A stretch of DNA of 63,144 nt, taken from Bacteroidia bacterium. GTDB lineage: Bacteria; Bacteroidota; Bacteroidia; J057. Positions 18,330 through 26,863 of the stretch are shown here, piece by piece (positions within the stretch are counted from its first letter, which is position 1; each line of letters begins with the position of its first letter). The position numbers and the translations under genes are program-made. The notes under the pieces were generated by a model. It made no database searches. It was not told the DNA's origin and saw nothing but the letters and a program-made list of their open reading frames with translations. The stretch lies in contig JAUIGE010000035.1 of NCBI GenBank assembly GCA_030430205.1, positions 1-63,144 on the forward strand, in the 5' to 3' direction.

Positions 18330-19628
18330 CTAGTCCATCGTCTCCAGACTGGCCGCCACCGCCTCCAGCGTCTGCGCAATATGCGCATCCGTCAGCGCAT
18401 CCGACAGAAACCATGTTTCAAAAGCAGAAGGCGGCAGGAACACCCCATGATTAAGCATTTGCTGGAAAAAATGGGGGAAATAATCATTGTTGCCCTGGGC
18501 AGCGCTTTCGTAATCCACCACCGGATCGGGACAGAAATGCAGCGAAATCATCGAACCGATGCGGTTGATCTGGTAGGGCAAGCCGCTTTTGCGTAGCAAA
18601 GCATCCATGCCCTCGTGAAGCCGTTCCGTCTTCTGTTCGAGGCGATCATAGATCGCCGGATCCTTTTTCAAAGCCTTCAGCTGCGTCAGGCCGCTGATCA
18701 TGGCAATGGGGTTGCCGGAAAGCGTACCCGCCTGATAGACAGGCCCTGTGGGAGCCACCTGGCTCATGATCTCGCGCTTACCTCCGTAAGCACCCACCGG
18801 CATACCGCCGCCGATGATCTTGCCCATGCAGACCAGGTCTGCGGTGATACCAAAGCGTTCCTGCGCGCCGCCCGGCGCAAGCCGGAAGCCCGTCATCACC
18901 TCATCAAAGATGAGGAGGATGCCCTCTGCTGTGCAGATGTCCCGCAGCCCTTGCAGGAAACCTTCCTGCGGTGGAATGCAGCCCATATTGCCCGCTACGG
19001 GCTCCACGATAAGAGCGGCGATCTCGCCGCGGTTGGCAGCTACAATTTCGCGCACACTGGCGAGATCGTTGAAATTGGCGAGCAAGGTATTTTGGGCCGT
19101 GCCGCTGGTAACGCCGGGACTGTTGGGCAGGCCCAGGGTGAGCGCGCCACTGCCCGCTTTGATCAAAAAGGTATCGCCATGGCCATGATAATTGCCGGCA
19201 AATTTGACGATCTTGTCCTTGCCGGTATAGCCGCGCGCCAGGCGGATGGCGCTCATGCAGGCTTCCGTACCGGAATTTACCATACGGACCATGTCCATGC
19301 CGGGCACCATCTCGCAGACCAGCTCCGCCATTTCGATCTCCAACTCCGTCGGCGCACCAAAAGAAGAGGAATCTTCGATGCGTTCCCTGACCGCTGCCAC
19401 CATGGGTGGATATGCGTGGCCGAGGATCATCGGCCCCCAGGAGTTGAAATAATCGAGGTATTCATTGCCGTCCTCATCGGTGAGGATGGCGCCCTTCGCT
19501 TTGCGGATGAAGACAGGCGTGCCGCCTACGGAGGTGAAGGCCCGCACGGGCGAGTTGACGCCGCCGGGCATGACTTTTTGAGCTTGTTGGAAGAGCTTTT
19601 TGCTTCTTTCCAGGGATATGTTTTTCAT
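18330..19628 (-). CDS. hemL: Glutamate-1-semialdehyde 2,1-aminomutase
   Basis: Converts glutamate-1-semialdehyde to 5-aminolevulinate, the second step of the C5 heme pathway (cytoplasm, PLP/PMP). It contains the signature start [12 protein letters not shown], the [16 protein letters not shown] block, FDEVMTGFR, and the PLP Lys near residue 270 in [16 protein letters not shown]. 432 aa is the family length. ATG at 19628 is chosen; an in-frame TTG at 19637 adds three residues. It is the last gene of the leftward hem operon (hemA-C-D-E-F-B-L), separated from hemB by about 100 bases that hold an inverted repeat. Confidence 0.96.
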   Translation of the reverse strand: MKNISLERSKKLFQQAQKVMPGGVNSPVRAFTSVGGTPVFIRKAKGAILTDEDGNEYLDYFNSWGPMILGHAYPPMVAAVRERIEDSSSFGAPTELEIEMAELVCEMVPGMDMVRMVNSGTEACMSAIRLARGYTGKDKIVKFAGNYHGHGDTFLIKAGSGALTLGLPNSPGVTSGTAQNTLLANFNDLASVREIVAANRGEIAALIVEPVAGNMGCIPPQEGFLQGLRDICTAEGILLIFDEVMTGFRLAPGGAQERFGITADLVCMGKIIGGGMPVGAYGGKREIMSQVAPTGPVYQAGTLSGNPIAMISGLTQLKALKKDPAIYDRLEQKTERLHEGMDALLRKSGLPYQINRIGSMISLHFCPDPVVDYESAAQGNNDYFPHFFQQMLNHGVFLPPSAFETWFLSDALTDAHIAQTLEAVAASLETMD

Positions 19629-19648
19629 TTTTGACAAATTTTAAGAGT

Positions 19649-19729
19649 GGACGCAGATTTTTATGATAATTATGATTGGCGCTGTTTTTACATAATTCTT
19701 ATCATAAAAATCAGCGTAAATCAGCGTCT
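19649..19729. repeat. Inverted repeat in the hemB-hemL gap
   Basis: GGACGCAGATTTTTATGATAA (from 19649) is mirrored by CATAATTCTTATCATAAAAAT plus CAGCGTAAATCAGCGTCT (19691-19729). The right arm contains the direct doublet AAATCAGCGT. A related sequence, GGACGCTGATTGACGCTGATT, occurs at 33005, so this is a dispersed intergenic repeat family. The right arm overlaps the hemB stop codon. It may fold in the polycistronic mRNA between hemB and hemL. Confidence 0.6.
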
Positions 19730-20711
19730 ACCTTCTTTTCAATACTTCCACAGCCTCCTTCGCAAAATAAGTCGCGATCAAATCAGCGCCCGCCCGCTTC
19801 ATCCCCATCAGTGACTCCATCATCGCATCCTGCTCATTGAGCCAGCCTCTGGCGGCGGCGGCCTTGATCATCGCGTATTCGCCCGAAACCTGGTAGACGG
19901 AGACGGGCACCTGCACGCTTTGCTTGACGCGATGTACGATGTCGAGGTAGGGCAAACCGGGTTTGACCATGATGATATCAGCGCCTTCGGCTACATCGAG
20001 TTGCGCTTCTTTGAGCGCTTCGATGGCGTTGGCGGGGTTCATCTGGTAGGTCTTTTTGTCGCCGAAGCCGGGCGCGGAGTCCAGCGCATCGCGGAAGGGA
20101 CCGTAGAAGCAGGAGGCATATTTGGCGGTATAGGCCATGATGCCGGTATCGTGAAAGCCTGCGGCTTCCAGGGCTTCGCGCATCGCGCCGATGCGACCGT
20201 CCATCATGTCTGAGGGCGCGACGAAGTCGGCCCCGGCTTCTGCATGGCTTACAGCCATGCGGGCGAGCAGCGATACGGTGGGATCGTTGACGATCTGACC
20301 ATCGGCGACGATGCCGTCGTGACCGAAGCTGGAATAGGGGTCCATGGCGACATCCGTCATGAGGCAGGTATCGGGAAATTGCGCCTTAATGGCGCGCAGG
20401 CTACGCTGCATCAATCCCTCAGGATTGAGGGCTTCCACGCCCACATTGTCCTTCAAGCCGTCAGGCACTTTGACGAAAAGCAGAAAGGATTTCAGGCCCA
20501 TTTCTACGTAGTTTCCTATTTCTGCCAGCGTCAGGTCAAGTGAATAGCGGTAATAGTCCGGCATGGAAGGGATTTCCTTCCGGAGGTTTTCGCCTTCATC
20601 TATGAAGAGCGGCACGAGAAAATCGGCAGCTGAAAGCTGCGTTTCCTGCGCCATGGCGCGGATGGTGGCGCTTTGGCGCAGGCGGCGGGGTCGTTGGTAT
20701 GGATGGTTCAT
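19728..20711 (-). CDS. hemB: Delta-aminolevulinic acid dehydratase (porphobilinogen synthase)
   Basis: Condenses two 5-aminolevulinates to porphobilinogen. The two active-site lysines are K197 ([10 protein letters not shown]) and K250 ([11 protein letters not shown]), numbered from ATG at 20711; [12 protein letters not shown] matches the family start, and the ATG at 20738 would add nine unlikely residues. The metal region reads [14 protein letters not shown], with Asp where zinc enzymes have the three Cys, so this is the magnesium-type rather than the zinc-type enzyme. Its upstream gap holds a 14-bp tandem repeat. 327 aa is normal. Confidence 0.95.
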   Translation of the reverse strand: MNHPYQRPRRLRQSATIRAMAQETQLSAADFLVPLFIDEGENLRKEIPSMPDYYRYSLDLTLAEIGNYVEMGLKSFLLFVKVPDGLKDNVGVEALNPEGLMQRSLRAIKAQFPDTCLMTDVAMDPYSSFGHDGIVADGQIVNDPTVSLLARMAVSHAEAGADFVAPSDMMDGRIGAMREALEAAGFHDTGIMAYTAKYASCFYGPFRDALDSAPGFGDKKTYQMNPANAIEALKEAQLDVAEGADIIMVKPGLPYLDIVHRVKQSVQVPVSVYQVSGEYAMIKAAAARGWLNEQDAMMESLMGMKRAGADLIATYFAKEAVEVLKRR

Positions 20712-20732
20712 GGGGTTTTGAGTTTTGGGTTT

Positions 20733-20802
20733 CTGCAAACTGCCTACTGCAAACTGCCTACTGCAAACTGCCTACTGCAAACTGCCTACTGCAAACTGCC
20801 TA
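20733..20802. repeat. Five exact copies of a 14-bp tandem repeat
   Basis: The unit CTGCAAACTGCCTA starts at 20733, 20747, 20761, 20775 and 20789 without a mismatch. The array fills the hemF-hemB gap and runs through the hemF stop codon (20786-20788), so the last residues of HemF (TVGSLQ) are encoded by a repeat unit. Confidence 0.9.
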
Positions 20803-21730
20803 CTGTCCTTTTCCCACTGCCCTCTGCCCACTCCCTCGGCTTCAGCCACTCCAAAAGCTCCGCTTCCCGACTCCCAGCCTGCGGCTGGTGGTTGTACTCC
20901 CAGCGAACGGTCGCTGGCAGGCTCATCAGAATGGACTCGATGCGTCCATTGGAGCGCAGGCCGAAAAGCGTTCCCTTATCGTGGATCAGGTTGAACTCTA
21001 CGTAGCGGCCCCGGCGGATTTCCTGCCAGGTTTTTTCCTGCTCTCCATAGACTTCGTCTTTTCTCCTTTCCACTATCGGCAGATAAGCATCCAGGAAAAG
21101 CTCTCCCATCGTAGTGGTATAATCGTACCAATCCTGCGATGACCGGCCCATTTTTCCATCTCTCAGGTAATCGAAAAAACAGCCGCCGATGCCACGGGCT
21201 TCTTCCCGGTGGGCATTGTAGAAATAGTCGTCACAGGCTTTTTTGAAAAGCGGATAAAGGTCCTCACCGAAGAGATCAGAGCCTTTTTTGATCGTTTGGT
21301 GAAAGTGCACTGCATCTTCCGGCCACAGATAATAAGGTGTCAAATCCATGCCGCCACCCAACCAGCAATCGCAGGGTTTTCCTTCGGCATCATACAATTC
21401 AAAAAAGCGAAAATTGGCGTGCACAGTCGGCACCTTGGGATTTTTGGGGTGCAGGACGAGGGAAAGGCCGCAGGCAAAAAATTCATTATGCTCCACCTGA
21501 AGCTGCTTTTTCAGCTCTGCATTCAACTTTCCATGAACGGTAGAGATATTTACTCCTCCTTTTTCAAATACATTTCCATTGCGGATAATGCGGGTTTGTC
21601 CTCCGCCTCCTTCTTCCCGCTTCCAGTCGTCTACTTCAAATTGGGCTTTCCCGTCGATTTCCTCCAAAGCATCACAAATGTGGTTTTGCAGGTAGTGTAT
21701 ATATAGGGTGAAATTTTGGCGTAAACTCAT
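20786..21730 (-). CDS. hemF: Aerobic coproporphyrinogen III oxidase
   Basis: Oxygen-dependent decarboxylation of coproporphyrinogen III to protoporphyrinogen IX. Diagnostic blocks include [64 protein letters not shown]-type [11 protein letters not shown] and [13 protein letters not shown]. The 314-aa length is normal, except that the last eight or so residues come from a tandem repeat. The ATG overlaps the hemE stop by four bases (ATGA at 21727-21730), indicating coupled translation. Use of HemF implies at least microaerobic heme synthesis; no hemN is seen here. Confidence 0.96.
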   Translation of the reverse strand: MSLRQNFTLYIHYLQNHICDALEEIDGKAQFEVDDWKREEGGGGQTRIIRNGNVFEKGGVNISTVHGKLNAELKKQLQVEHNEFFACGLSLVLHPKNPKVPTVHANFRFFELYDAEGKPCDCWLGGGMDLTPYYLWPEDAVHFHQTIKKGSDLFGEDLYPLFKKACDDYFYNAHREEARGIGGCFFDYLRDGKMGRSSQDWYDYTTTMGELFLDAYLPIVERRKDEVYGEQEKTWQEIRRGRYVEFNLIHDKGTLFGLRSNGRIESILMSLPATVRWEYNHQPQAGSREAELLEWLKPREWAEGSGKRTVGSLQ

Positions 21731-22773
21731 GATCCGTATGCTTTGATTGTATCTACAAATGCTTTTGCGTGATCTACAGGCACTTCCGGCAGGATGCCGT
21801 GGCCGAGGTTGGCGATATAGCGCTGGGTGCCAAAGGCATCTACCATTTCTTTCGCCATGCGCTTGATTTCAGGGATAGGCGAAAGCAGGCGGCTGGGGTC
21901 AAAATTGCCTTGCAGGACCATGTCCGGTCCGGCGAGTGCGCGGGCCTGCTCAGGTGTGGTATGCCAGTCGATGCCGAGTGCTGTCGCGCCAGCTCTTGCC
22001 AGTTCCGGCAGGGCATAGGCGCAGCCTTTAGCATACAGGATGACGGGCGTATCGGGAATCGCCTGTGCTATTTTTTGCATATAGGGGAAGGAAAAAATGC
22101 GGTAATCCGCAGGACTCAGCAAGCCTCCCCAGCTGTCAAACAGCTGCAAAACATCCGCTCCGGCAGCGGCCTGTGCTTTGAGGTAAGTGATCGTCGTATC
22201 GGCGATCTTGTCGAGCAGGCGAGCCGTCGCCTCCGGCTGGCTGAAAGCAAAAGCTTTTGCTTTGGAGAAGGTCTTCGAGCCACGGCCTTCGACCATATAG
22301 CAGAAGATCGTCCAGGGCGAACCGGCAAAGCCGATGAGGGGCACGCGCCCATCCAGCGTCTTTTTTGTCAGTGCCAAAGCATCCATAACGTAATGCAGGC
22401 GGTCCGCTACATCAGGAATCTGGATGGCATCTATCTGCTCCGCGCTGCGGATGGTCTGCGGCAGGCGAGGTCCCTCGCCGGGATTCATGCTCACTTCGAA
22501 GCCGAGCGCCTGGGGGATCACCAGGATATCGGAAAAAATGATGGCGGCATCCACGCCCACCTGATCCACCGGCATGACGGTGATCTCTGTGGCCAGAGCG
22601 GGATTTTCCACCCGCTCAAAAAAGCTGTATTTCGCCTTCAGCTTGAGGTAGTCCGGCAGATAGCGCCCTGCCTGGCGCATCATCCAGACCGGTGGTCTGT
22701 CGACTTCCTCCCCGCGCAGTGCGCGCATGAAAAGCGCATTATGTGTACTTTTAAGTACCAAATCTTTCATCAT
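21727..22773 (-). CDS. hemE: Uroporphyrinogen decarboxylase
   Basis: Decarboxylates uroporphyrinogen III to coproporphyrinogen III (cytoplasm, no cofactor). Signature blocks are RPPVWMMRQAGRYLPDY near the N-terminus, FSDILVIPQALG and GFAGSPWTIFCYMVEG, with GNFDP and NLGHGILPEVP near the end. 348 aa is normal. Two adjacent ATG codons (22773, 22770) could serve as start. It overlaps hemF by four bases. The 87-base gap to hemD upstream contains one copy of a 52-bp direct repeat. Confidence 0.96.
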   Translation of the reverse strand: MMKDLVLKSTHNALFMRALRGEEVDRPPVWMMRQAGRYLPDYLKLKAKYSFFERVENPALATEITVMPVDQVGVDAAIIFSDILVIPQALGFEVSMNPGEGPRLPQTIRSAEQIDAIQIPDVADRLHYVMDALALTKKTLDGRVPLIGFAGSPWTIFCYMVEGRGSKTFSKAKAFAFSQPEATARLLDKIADTTITYLKAQAAAGADVLQLFDSWGGLLSPADYRIFSFPYMQKIAQAIPDTPVILYAKGCAYALPELARAGATALGIDWHTTPEQARALAGPDMVLQGNFDPSRLLSPIPEIKRMAKEMVDAFGTQRYIANLGHGILPEVPVDHAKAFVDTIKAYGS

Positions 22774-22790
22774 TTCTTCACTTCTTTATT

Positions 22791-22909
22791 TCTTCACTTC
22801 TTCATTCGTAACTCCTTGTTCGTCACTCGAATGTTCAAAACCAAATCTTTCTTCACTTCTTCACTTCTTCATTCGTAACTCCTTGTTCGTCACTCGAATG
22901 TTCAAAACC
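22791..22909. repeat. 52-bp direct repeat at the hemD/hemE junction
   Basis: Copies at 22791-22842 and 22858-22909 are identical over 52 bases (beginning TCTTCACTTCTTCATTCG and ending ATGTTCAAAACC), with 15 bases between them. The second copy encodes the HemD C-terminus (NIRVTNKELRMKK) and its stop codon; the first lies in the intercistronic gap before hemE. Confidence 0.92.
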
Positions 22910-23568
22910 GCTTCCCTCATAGAGGAAAAATTCGGCTCCGCCGCCGCATAAACGGCAGCCACCTCCCGCTGCTTCAAGGCAGCAGCTGTAGTCGGCCCGA
23001 TCGCATAAGCGATCTTCCCTTCAGGCCAATCATTGGCCTTGAAAAAGCTCTCCACAGCCGAAGGGCTGAAGAAAAGCGCAGCTTCCGCATCGCCCCAGTT
23101 CAGCTTTTGAGGGGTCAAAACAGTTTGATACACCTTTTTATCCATCACCGTAAAGCCCAGCTCGGTCAGCCTTTCGCTGAGTTCATCACGCCTTTTGTCT
23201 CCACAGAAATGCAGCACTTTTTGCGGGGGAAATGCGATGTTGATTTCTTCTGCCAAAGCCATCGCATTATGTGACCGAATCTCCACATGGTAGCCCATGC
23301 CTGCCAGGGCATCAGCTGTTTTAGGGGCGATGGCTACGAGCAGTTTATTTTGATAAATAGCCAGAAAGTACTTCTTGAGCAGCGTTTTGAGGGAATCAAC
23401 CGCTTTTTCACTGGTAAAAATCCAGATAGCCGGCGTTTCAAAAATGTTGATATGAAAAGGCAAAGGCAGCGTTTTTATCATGGGATAAACGCGCAAGCCT
23501 ATGCCCGCCTGCTCCCATTCCCGGCAGATGCTTTCATCTATTGCTTTGGTACAAATTATCTCACGCAT
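22861..23568 (-). CDS. hemD: Uroporphyrinogen III synthase
   Basis: Cyclises hydroxymethylbilane with D-ring inversion to uroporphyrinogen III. The family is poorly conserved, but IFTSEKAVDSL, VAIAPKTADALAGMGY, LHFCGDKRRDEL, FSPSAVESFF and AIGPTTAAALKQRE are the expected blocks, and it sits between hemC and hemE. ATG at 23568 (MREIICTKAI) gives 235 aa and an 8-base overlap with hemC; a longer upstream frame exists but lies wholly inside hemC. The last 13 residues are encoded by a direct repeat and are probably not conserved. Confidence 0.9.
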   Translation of the reverse strand: MREIICTKAIDESICREWEQAGIGLRVYPMIKTLPLPFHINIFETPAIWIFTSEKAVDSLKTLLKKYFLAIYQNKLLVAIAPKTADALAGMGYHVEIRSHNAMALAEEINIAFPPQKVLHFCGDKRRDELSERLTELGFTVMDKKVYQTVLTPQKLNWGDAEAALFFSPSAVESFFKANDWPEGKIAYAIGPTTAAALKQREVAAVYAAAEPNFSSMREAVLNIRVTNKELRMKK

Positions 23569-24475
23569 TGCGAATCTCCTCCATGATTTCCTGGCCCCCC
23601 TGGGCCAATAGTTGTGTAGCCCACTGATGGCCGAGTTTCCCGGCATCTGTAACATCTCCTTCCCATTGGGCCAGGAGTTTAAGGGTCCCGTTGGGACTGA
23701 GCAGGCAGCCTTCCAGCGAAAACCTTTCGCCTCTGACTTCCGCCAGCGCGCCTATCGGCGCGGAGCAGCCGCCTTCCAGCCCGCGCATAAATGCGCGTTC
23801 TGCTATCGCTGCCGACATGGTCGGCTTGTGGCTGATCTGCGCCAGCTGCTGGCGCAGCAGGGTGTCTTCCTCCCGGCATAGGATGCCGACGATGCCCTGC
23901 GCAGGCGCAGGCAGCATCCAGTCCAGCAACTGATAGTTCAGTTTTTCCTGCAGGTGCAGGCGCTCGATGGCCGCCATGGCGAAGATCGCCCCATCCCAAT
24001 CGTTGTCCTCCAGCTTTTGCAAGCGGGTCTGGATGTTGCCGCGCAAGCCGACCAGCCGGTGGCTGGGGAAACGGTGCAACCATTGGGCGCGGCGGCGGAG
24101 GCTGCCTGTAGCGATGGTGGCCTCTCCTGTAATTTCTTCGGATTTGAGTACGAGGGTGTCCTGGTATGCTCCGCGTGGCAGTACTGCGGCGAGCACAACT
24201 CCTTTTGGGAGTTGGGTGGGAACGTCTTTGAGAGAATGGACCGCCAGGTCAATTTCCCCATTGAGCAGGGCGATGTCAAGGCTTCGGGTAAAGATACCCG
24301 TGATACCCATTTCGTAGAGCGGAATGTCCTGCCGGAGATCCCCTTCAGAAGTGATGATCACTTCTTCGGATGCGATGCCCTGATCGGCGAGTGCTTTGCG
24401 CACTTCTTCACTTTGCCAGCGTGCGAGCTGGCTGCCGCGGGTGCCTATTTTCCAAATCGGATGTGTATGCTTCAT
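23561..24475 (-). CDS. hemC: Hydroxymethylbilane synthase (porphobilinogen deaminase)
   Basis: Polymerises four porphobilinogens to hydroxymethylbilane. It starts IGTRGSQLARWQ, carries AVHSLKDVPTQLP and GSLRRRAQW, and has the dipyrromethane-attachment cysteine C237 in GLEGGCSAPIGA. 304 aa is normal. The ATG overlaps the hemA stop (ATGA, 24472-24475) and its 3' end overlaps hemD by eight bases, so hemA-hemC-hemD is a tightly coupled unit. Confidence 0.96.
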   Translation of the reverse strand: MKHTHPIWKIGTRGSQLARWQSEEVRKALADQGIASEEVIITSEGDLRQDIPLYEMGITGIFTRSLDIALLNGEIDLAVHSLKDVPTQLPKGVVLAAVLPRGAYQDTLVLKSEEITGEATIATGSLRRRAQWLHRFPSHRLVGLRGNIQTRLQKLEDNDWDGAIFAMAAIERLHLQEKLNYQLLDWMLPAPAQGIVGILCREEDTLLRQQLAQISHKPTMSAAIAERAFMRGLEGGCSAPIGALAEVRGERFSLEGCLLSPNGTLKLLAQWEGDVTDAGKLGHQWATQLLAQGGQEIMEEIRNA

Positions 24476-25692
24476 TTGCCCAACACTTCTTCAAACAAGT
24501 CTACCTCAGCGCCCAGTTTTTCATGATGGGTGTGTAAAAATTTGGCCACACGGCCTGTGATTTTTTGTAGCATACGCTCGCTGATCTTCTCGAGGTGGAG
24601 ACTGTCCGCCTCTGGATTTTTCCTTTTATACGTTGCTATTTCTACTTGTTGCAAATTTTCCAGTTCATCTTTTAACGAACGAATGATGCCCGCATAGCGC
24701 CTTTTGTCTACCCAATCCATAAACTCCTCCCGGATTTCCCTGACAATGGCCTCAGCAGCCGGAATTTCGGCTTTTCGCTGGCTGATGGCCTGGTCGGCCT
24801 GATTGACCAATTGGTCCATGTCCAGCAAGGTCGCTTGCGGCATGGCCGCAACTTCAGGCGCGATATTGCGCGGAACAGACAGATCGAGAAAAAGCTGTTG
24901 CTTTTTGCCTGTGAGCATATCCGGCGATACAATCGCCTGAGCGGCCCCGGTTGCGACCACGATGATATCGGCCTTATCCAGCGCCTGAAAGCGCTTTTCC
25001 CAGGGGATGAGCTGTACGCCCAGGCTCTCTTCCAGGGCCAGGGCCCGTTCCATGGAGCGGTTGGTGACGGATAATTCCGCCTGCGGAAATTGCTTGAGCA
25101 GGTTGGCGCAAGTGGCCTTGCCGATGTCTCCTGCGCCTAGCAGGAGGATGTTTTCGATCTTGTGAGAGCGGTCCCAGGCGCGGATAAAATCCACTGCAAC
25201 ATAAGCTACAGAAGCAGCGCCATCGCAAAGGGCGGTTTCGTTTTTTATGCGCTTGCTGTTACGAATGCAGGCATTCAGCAGCCGATCCAGAAAGGTGTTG
25301 ACGAGGCCATGAGCTTTGCTTTCTTCAAAAGCCTTTTTGATCTGCCCGATGATCTGAAAATCTCCCAGGATTTTGGATTCCAGGCCACTTCCCACCCGAA
25401 AAAAGTGCGTAAGCGCTTCTTCTCCTTTTTTTACCCAGCCGACCTTTTCCCATGCTTCGCGATCTCCGTGGGCGTGTTTGCAGAGCAAACGTATCAGTTT
25501 TTCGGTTTCTGTGCTGCAAGCATAGAGTTCGGTGCGGTTGCAGGTCGAAAGCAGCAGTACGCCTTCCAGTTCCAAAGCTGAAGCAGCAGCCAGAAGGGAT
25601 TCCGTCTGGGCGGACGTGAGGCTAAATTTGCCTCGCGTATCGATATCTGCTTTTTCGTAGCTGATGCCTATGACTTGAAAGGGTCTATGCAT
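24472..25692 (-). CDS. hemA: Glutamyl-tRNA reductase
   Basis: First committed enzyme of the C5 pathway: NADPH-dependent reduction of glutamyl-tRNA to glutamate-1-semialdehyde. The catalytic cysteine is C51 in LLSTCNRTELYA; LGAGDIGKATCANLL is the nucleotide-binding loop, and a C-terminal dimerisation helix follows. 406 aa is normal. As first gene of the leftward hem operon it faces a divergent AraC-type regulator across a 211-base region rich in inverted repeats, the likely control point for the pathway. Confidence 0.96.
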   Translation of the reverse strand: MHRPFQVIGISYEKADIDTRGKFSLTSAQTESLLAAASALELEGVLLLSTCNRTELYACSTETEKLIRLLCKHAHGDREAWEKVGWVKKGEEALTHFFRVGSGLESKILGDFQIIGQIKKAFEESKAHGLVNTFLDRLLNACIRNSKRIKNETALCDGAASVAYVAVDFIRAWDRSHKIENILLLGAGDIGKATCANLLKQFPQAELSVTNRSMERALALEESLGVQLIPWEKRFQALDKADIIVVATGAAQAIVSPDMLTGKKQQLFLDLSVPRNIAPEVAAMPQATLLDMDQLVNQADQAISQRKAEIPAAEAIVREIREEFMDWVDKRRYAGIIRSLKDELENLQQVEIATYKRKNPEADSLHLEKISERMLQKITGRVAKFLHTHHEKLGAEVDLFEEVLGK

Positions 25693-25903
25693 ATTGGAAC
25701 ATATCTACGGTGTTTTTGTGCAAAAGTAGGGGCTGCCATCTGTAAAAAATAACGCGAAAGGGATTATTAATCCCGTCAAATAGAATTGCATCGACGGCCT
25801 GCGTTATTTCATTTTCGCTTTGCGGTATTTTTAGAAAAAATATCCTTTATAAGCGAACCAAATTGGTTTTTAAGGGTTAGTTTTGCCTAAAATCATTTTC
25901 AAT
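25693..25903. promoter_or_regulatory. Divergent hemA/araC control region
   Basis: The 211 bases between hemA and the regulator gene contain a perfect 15-base palindrome, GGGATTATTAATCCC (25760-25774). They also contain a 9-base inverted pair, AAATAACGC (25747-25755) and GCGTTATTT (25801-25809), whose centres are 54 bases apart. These are plausible operators for the neighbouring AraC-type protein or for a heme- or oxygen-responsive factor. No promoter was confirmed. Confidence 0.5.
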
Positions 25904-26818
25904 ATGTTCTCCCGTCCGCCTCTCCAACTTTTTCATCCCGAAAAAAATGACGCAAAAAGTTCATTTCATTATCCCTTGCTTAGCCCAGATATGGCGCTGG
26001 CATGGATGATAGCGGAAACCAACGAGCAGGCGGTTTTGCGGGGAGAAATCCCCACCAAAGTCATTCAGTTTTTCTTTTGCCTGAAAGGAACGATTACCTT
26101 TTCCTACCATGGCGGCCGTTACCAGCAGCAGCTTTTGGAAGGCCGTTCTTTTCTGATGTACAATCCGGAGAGGAACCTACAACAGGAAATCAGCTTTTCT
26201 TCGGATGCGCGTATGCTCTGCCTGCTTATCACGGTAGAAAGGCTTCATGAGCTTTTTGTAAATGACTTTTCGGAGCTTTCCTTTTTGAATAGTGAAAATA
26301 TCAACAAGAAATTTTACGCCGATAATCCCATCACGCCCAGCCTGCGGCTTGTCCTGGATCAGCTTCTGCATGTGAATTCCATTCCCACCAACGAACGCCT
26401 CTATTATACCGGCAAAGCCTTTGAGCTGATGAGCTTTTACTTCGACCGAAGCAATGAGCAGGATATCGCCAATTGTCCTTTTCTGTTGGATGAAAACAAT
26501 GTGCAGAAGATTCGCCAGGCGAAAAAAATCATGATCGATAATATGATCGATCCGCCCGGCCTCAAAGAGCTTGCGCGCATGATCGGCCTCAATGAATACC
26601 AACTGAAAGTGGGTTTTAAGAATATCTATGGCAATTCCGTTTTCCAATTTTTGAACGATTACAAAATGGAACATGCACGTAAGCTGCTCGACGCCAGAAG
26701 CCAGAAGGTAAACGAAGTCAGCGAAGTGATTGGCTACAGCAATCCGAGCCACTTTATCGCCGCTTTCAAACGCAAATATGGGATCACGCCGAAGAAGTAT
26801 GTGCAGGCGTTGGGGTAA
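25904..26818 (+). CDS. AraC-family transcriptional regulator
   Basis: A 304-aa regulator with a cupin-like N-terminal sensing part (FFCLKGTITFSYHGGRY, FLMYNPERN) and a C-terminal double helix-turn-helix of AraC/XylS type (about 205-304: LKELARMIGLNEYQLKVGFK, then VSEVIGYSNPSHFIAAFKRKYGITPKKY). The ATG at 25904 is chosen over an in-frame TTG at 25883. It lies between the two arms of the heme locus and is divergent from hemA, so it is a good candidate regulator of heme synthesis. That role is inferred from position only. Confidence 0.88.
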   Translation: MFSRPPLQLFHPEKNDAKSSFHYPLLSPDMALAWMIAETNEQAVLRGEIPTKVIQFFFCLKGTITFSYHGGRYQQQLLEGRSFLMYNPERNLQQEISFSSDARMLCLLITVERLHELFVNDFSELSFLNSENINKKFYADNPITPSLRLVLDQLLHVNSIPTNERLYYTGKAFELMSFYFDRSNEQDIANCPFLLDENNVQKIRQAKKIMIDNMIDPPGLKELARMIGLNEYQLKVGFKNIYGNSVFQFLNDYKMEHARKLLDARSQKVNEVSEVIGYSNPSHFIAAFKRKYGITPKKYVQALG

Positions 26819-26863
26819 TTAGCAGATGAGCAGATTAGAGGATTAGTAGATGGAAAAACGATT

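Noticed and set aside
18615-19634. A long antisense frame opposite hemL
   Set aside because: A shadow of hemL created by GC-rich codon bias; its sequence has no family features, while hemL has full family conservation.
21769-22878. A long antisense frame opposite hemE
   Set aside because: A shadow of hemE and of the 52-bp repeat region; same reasoning as for hemL.
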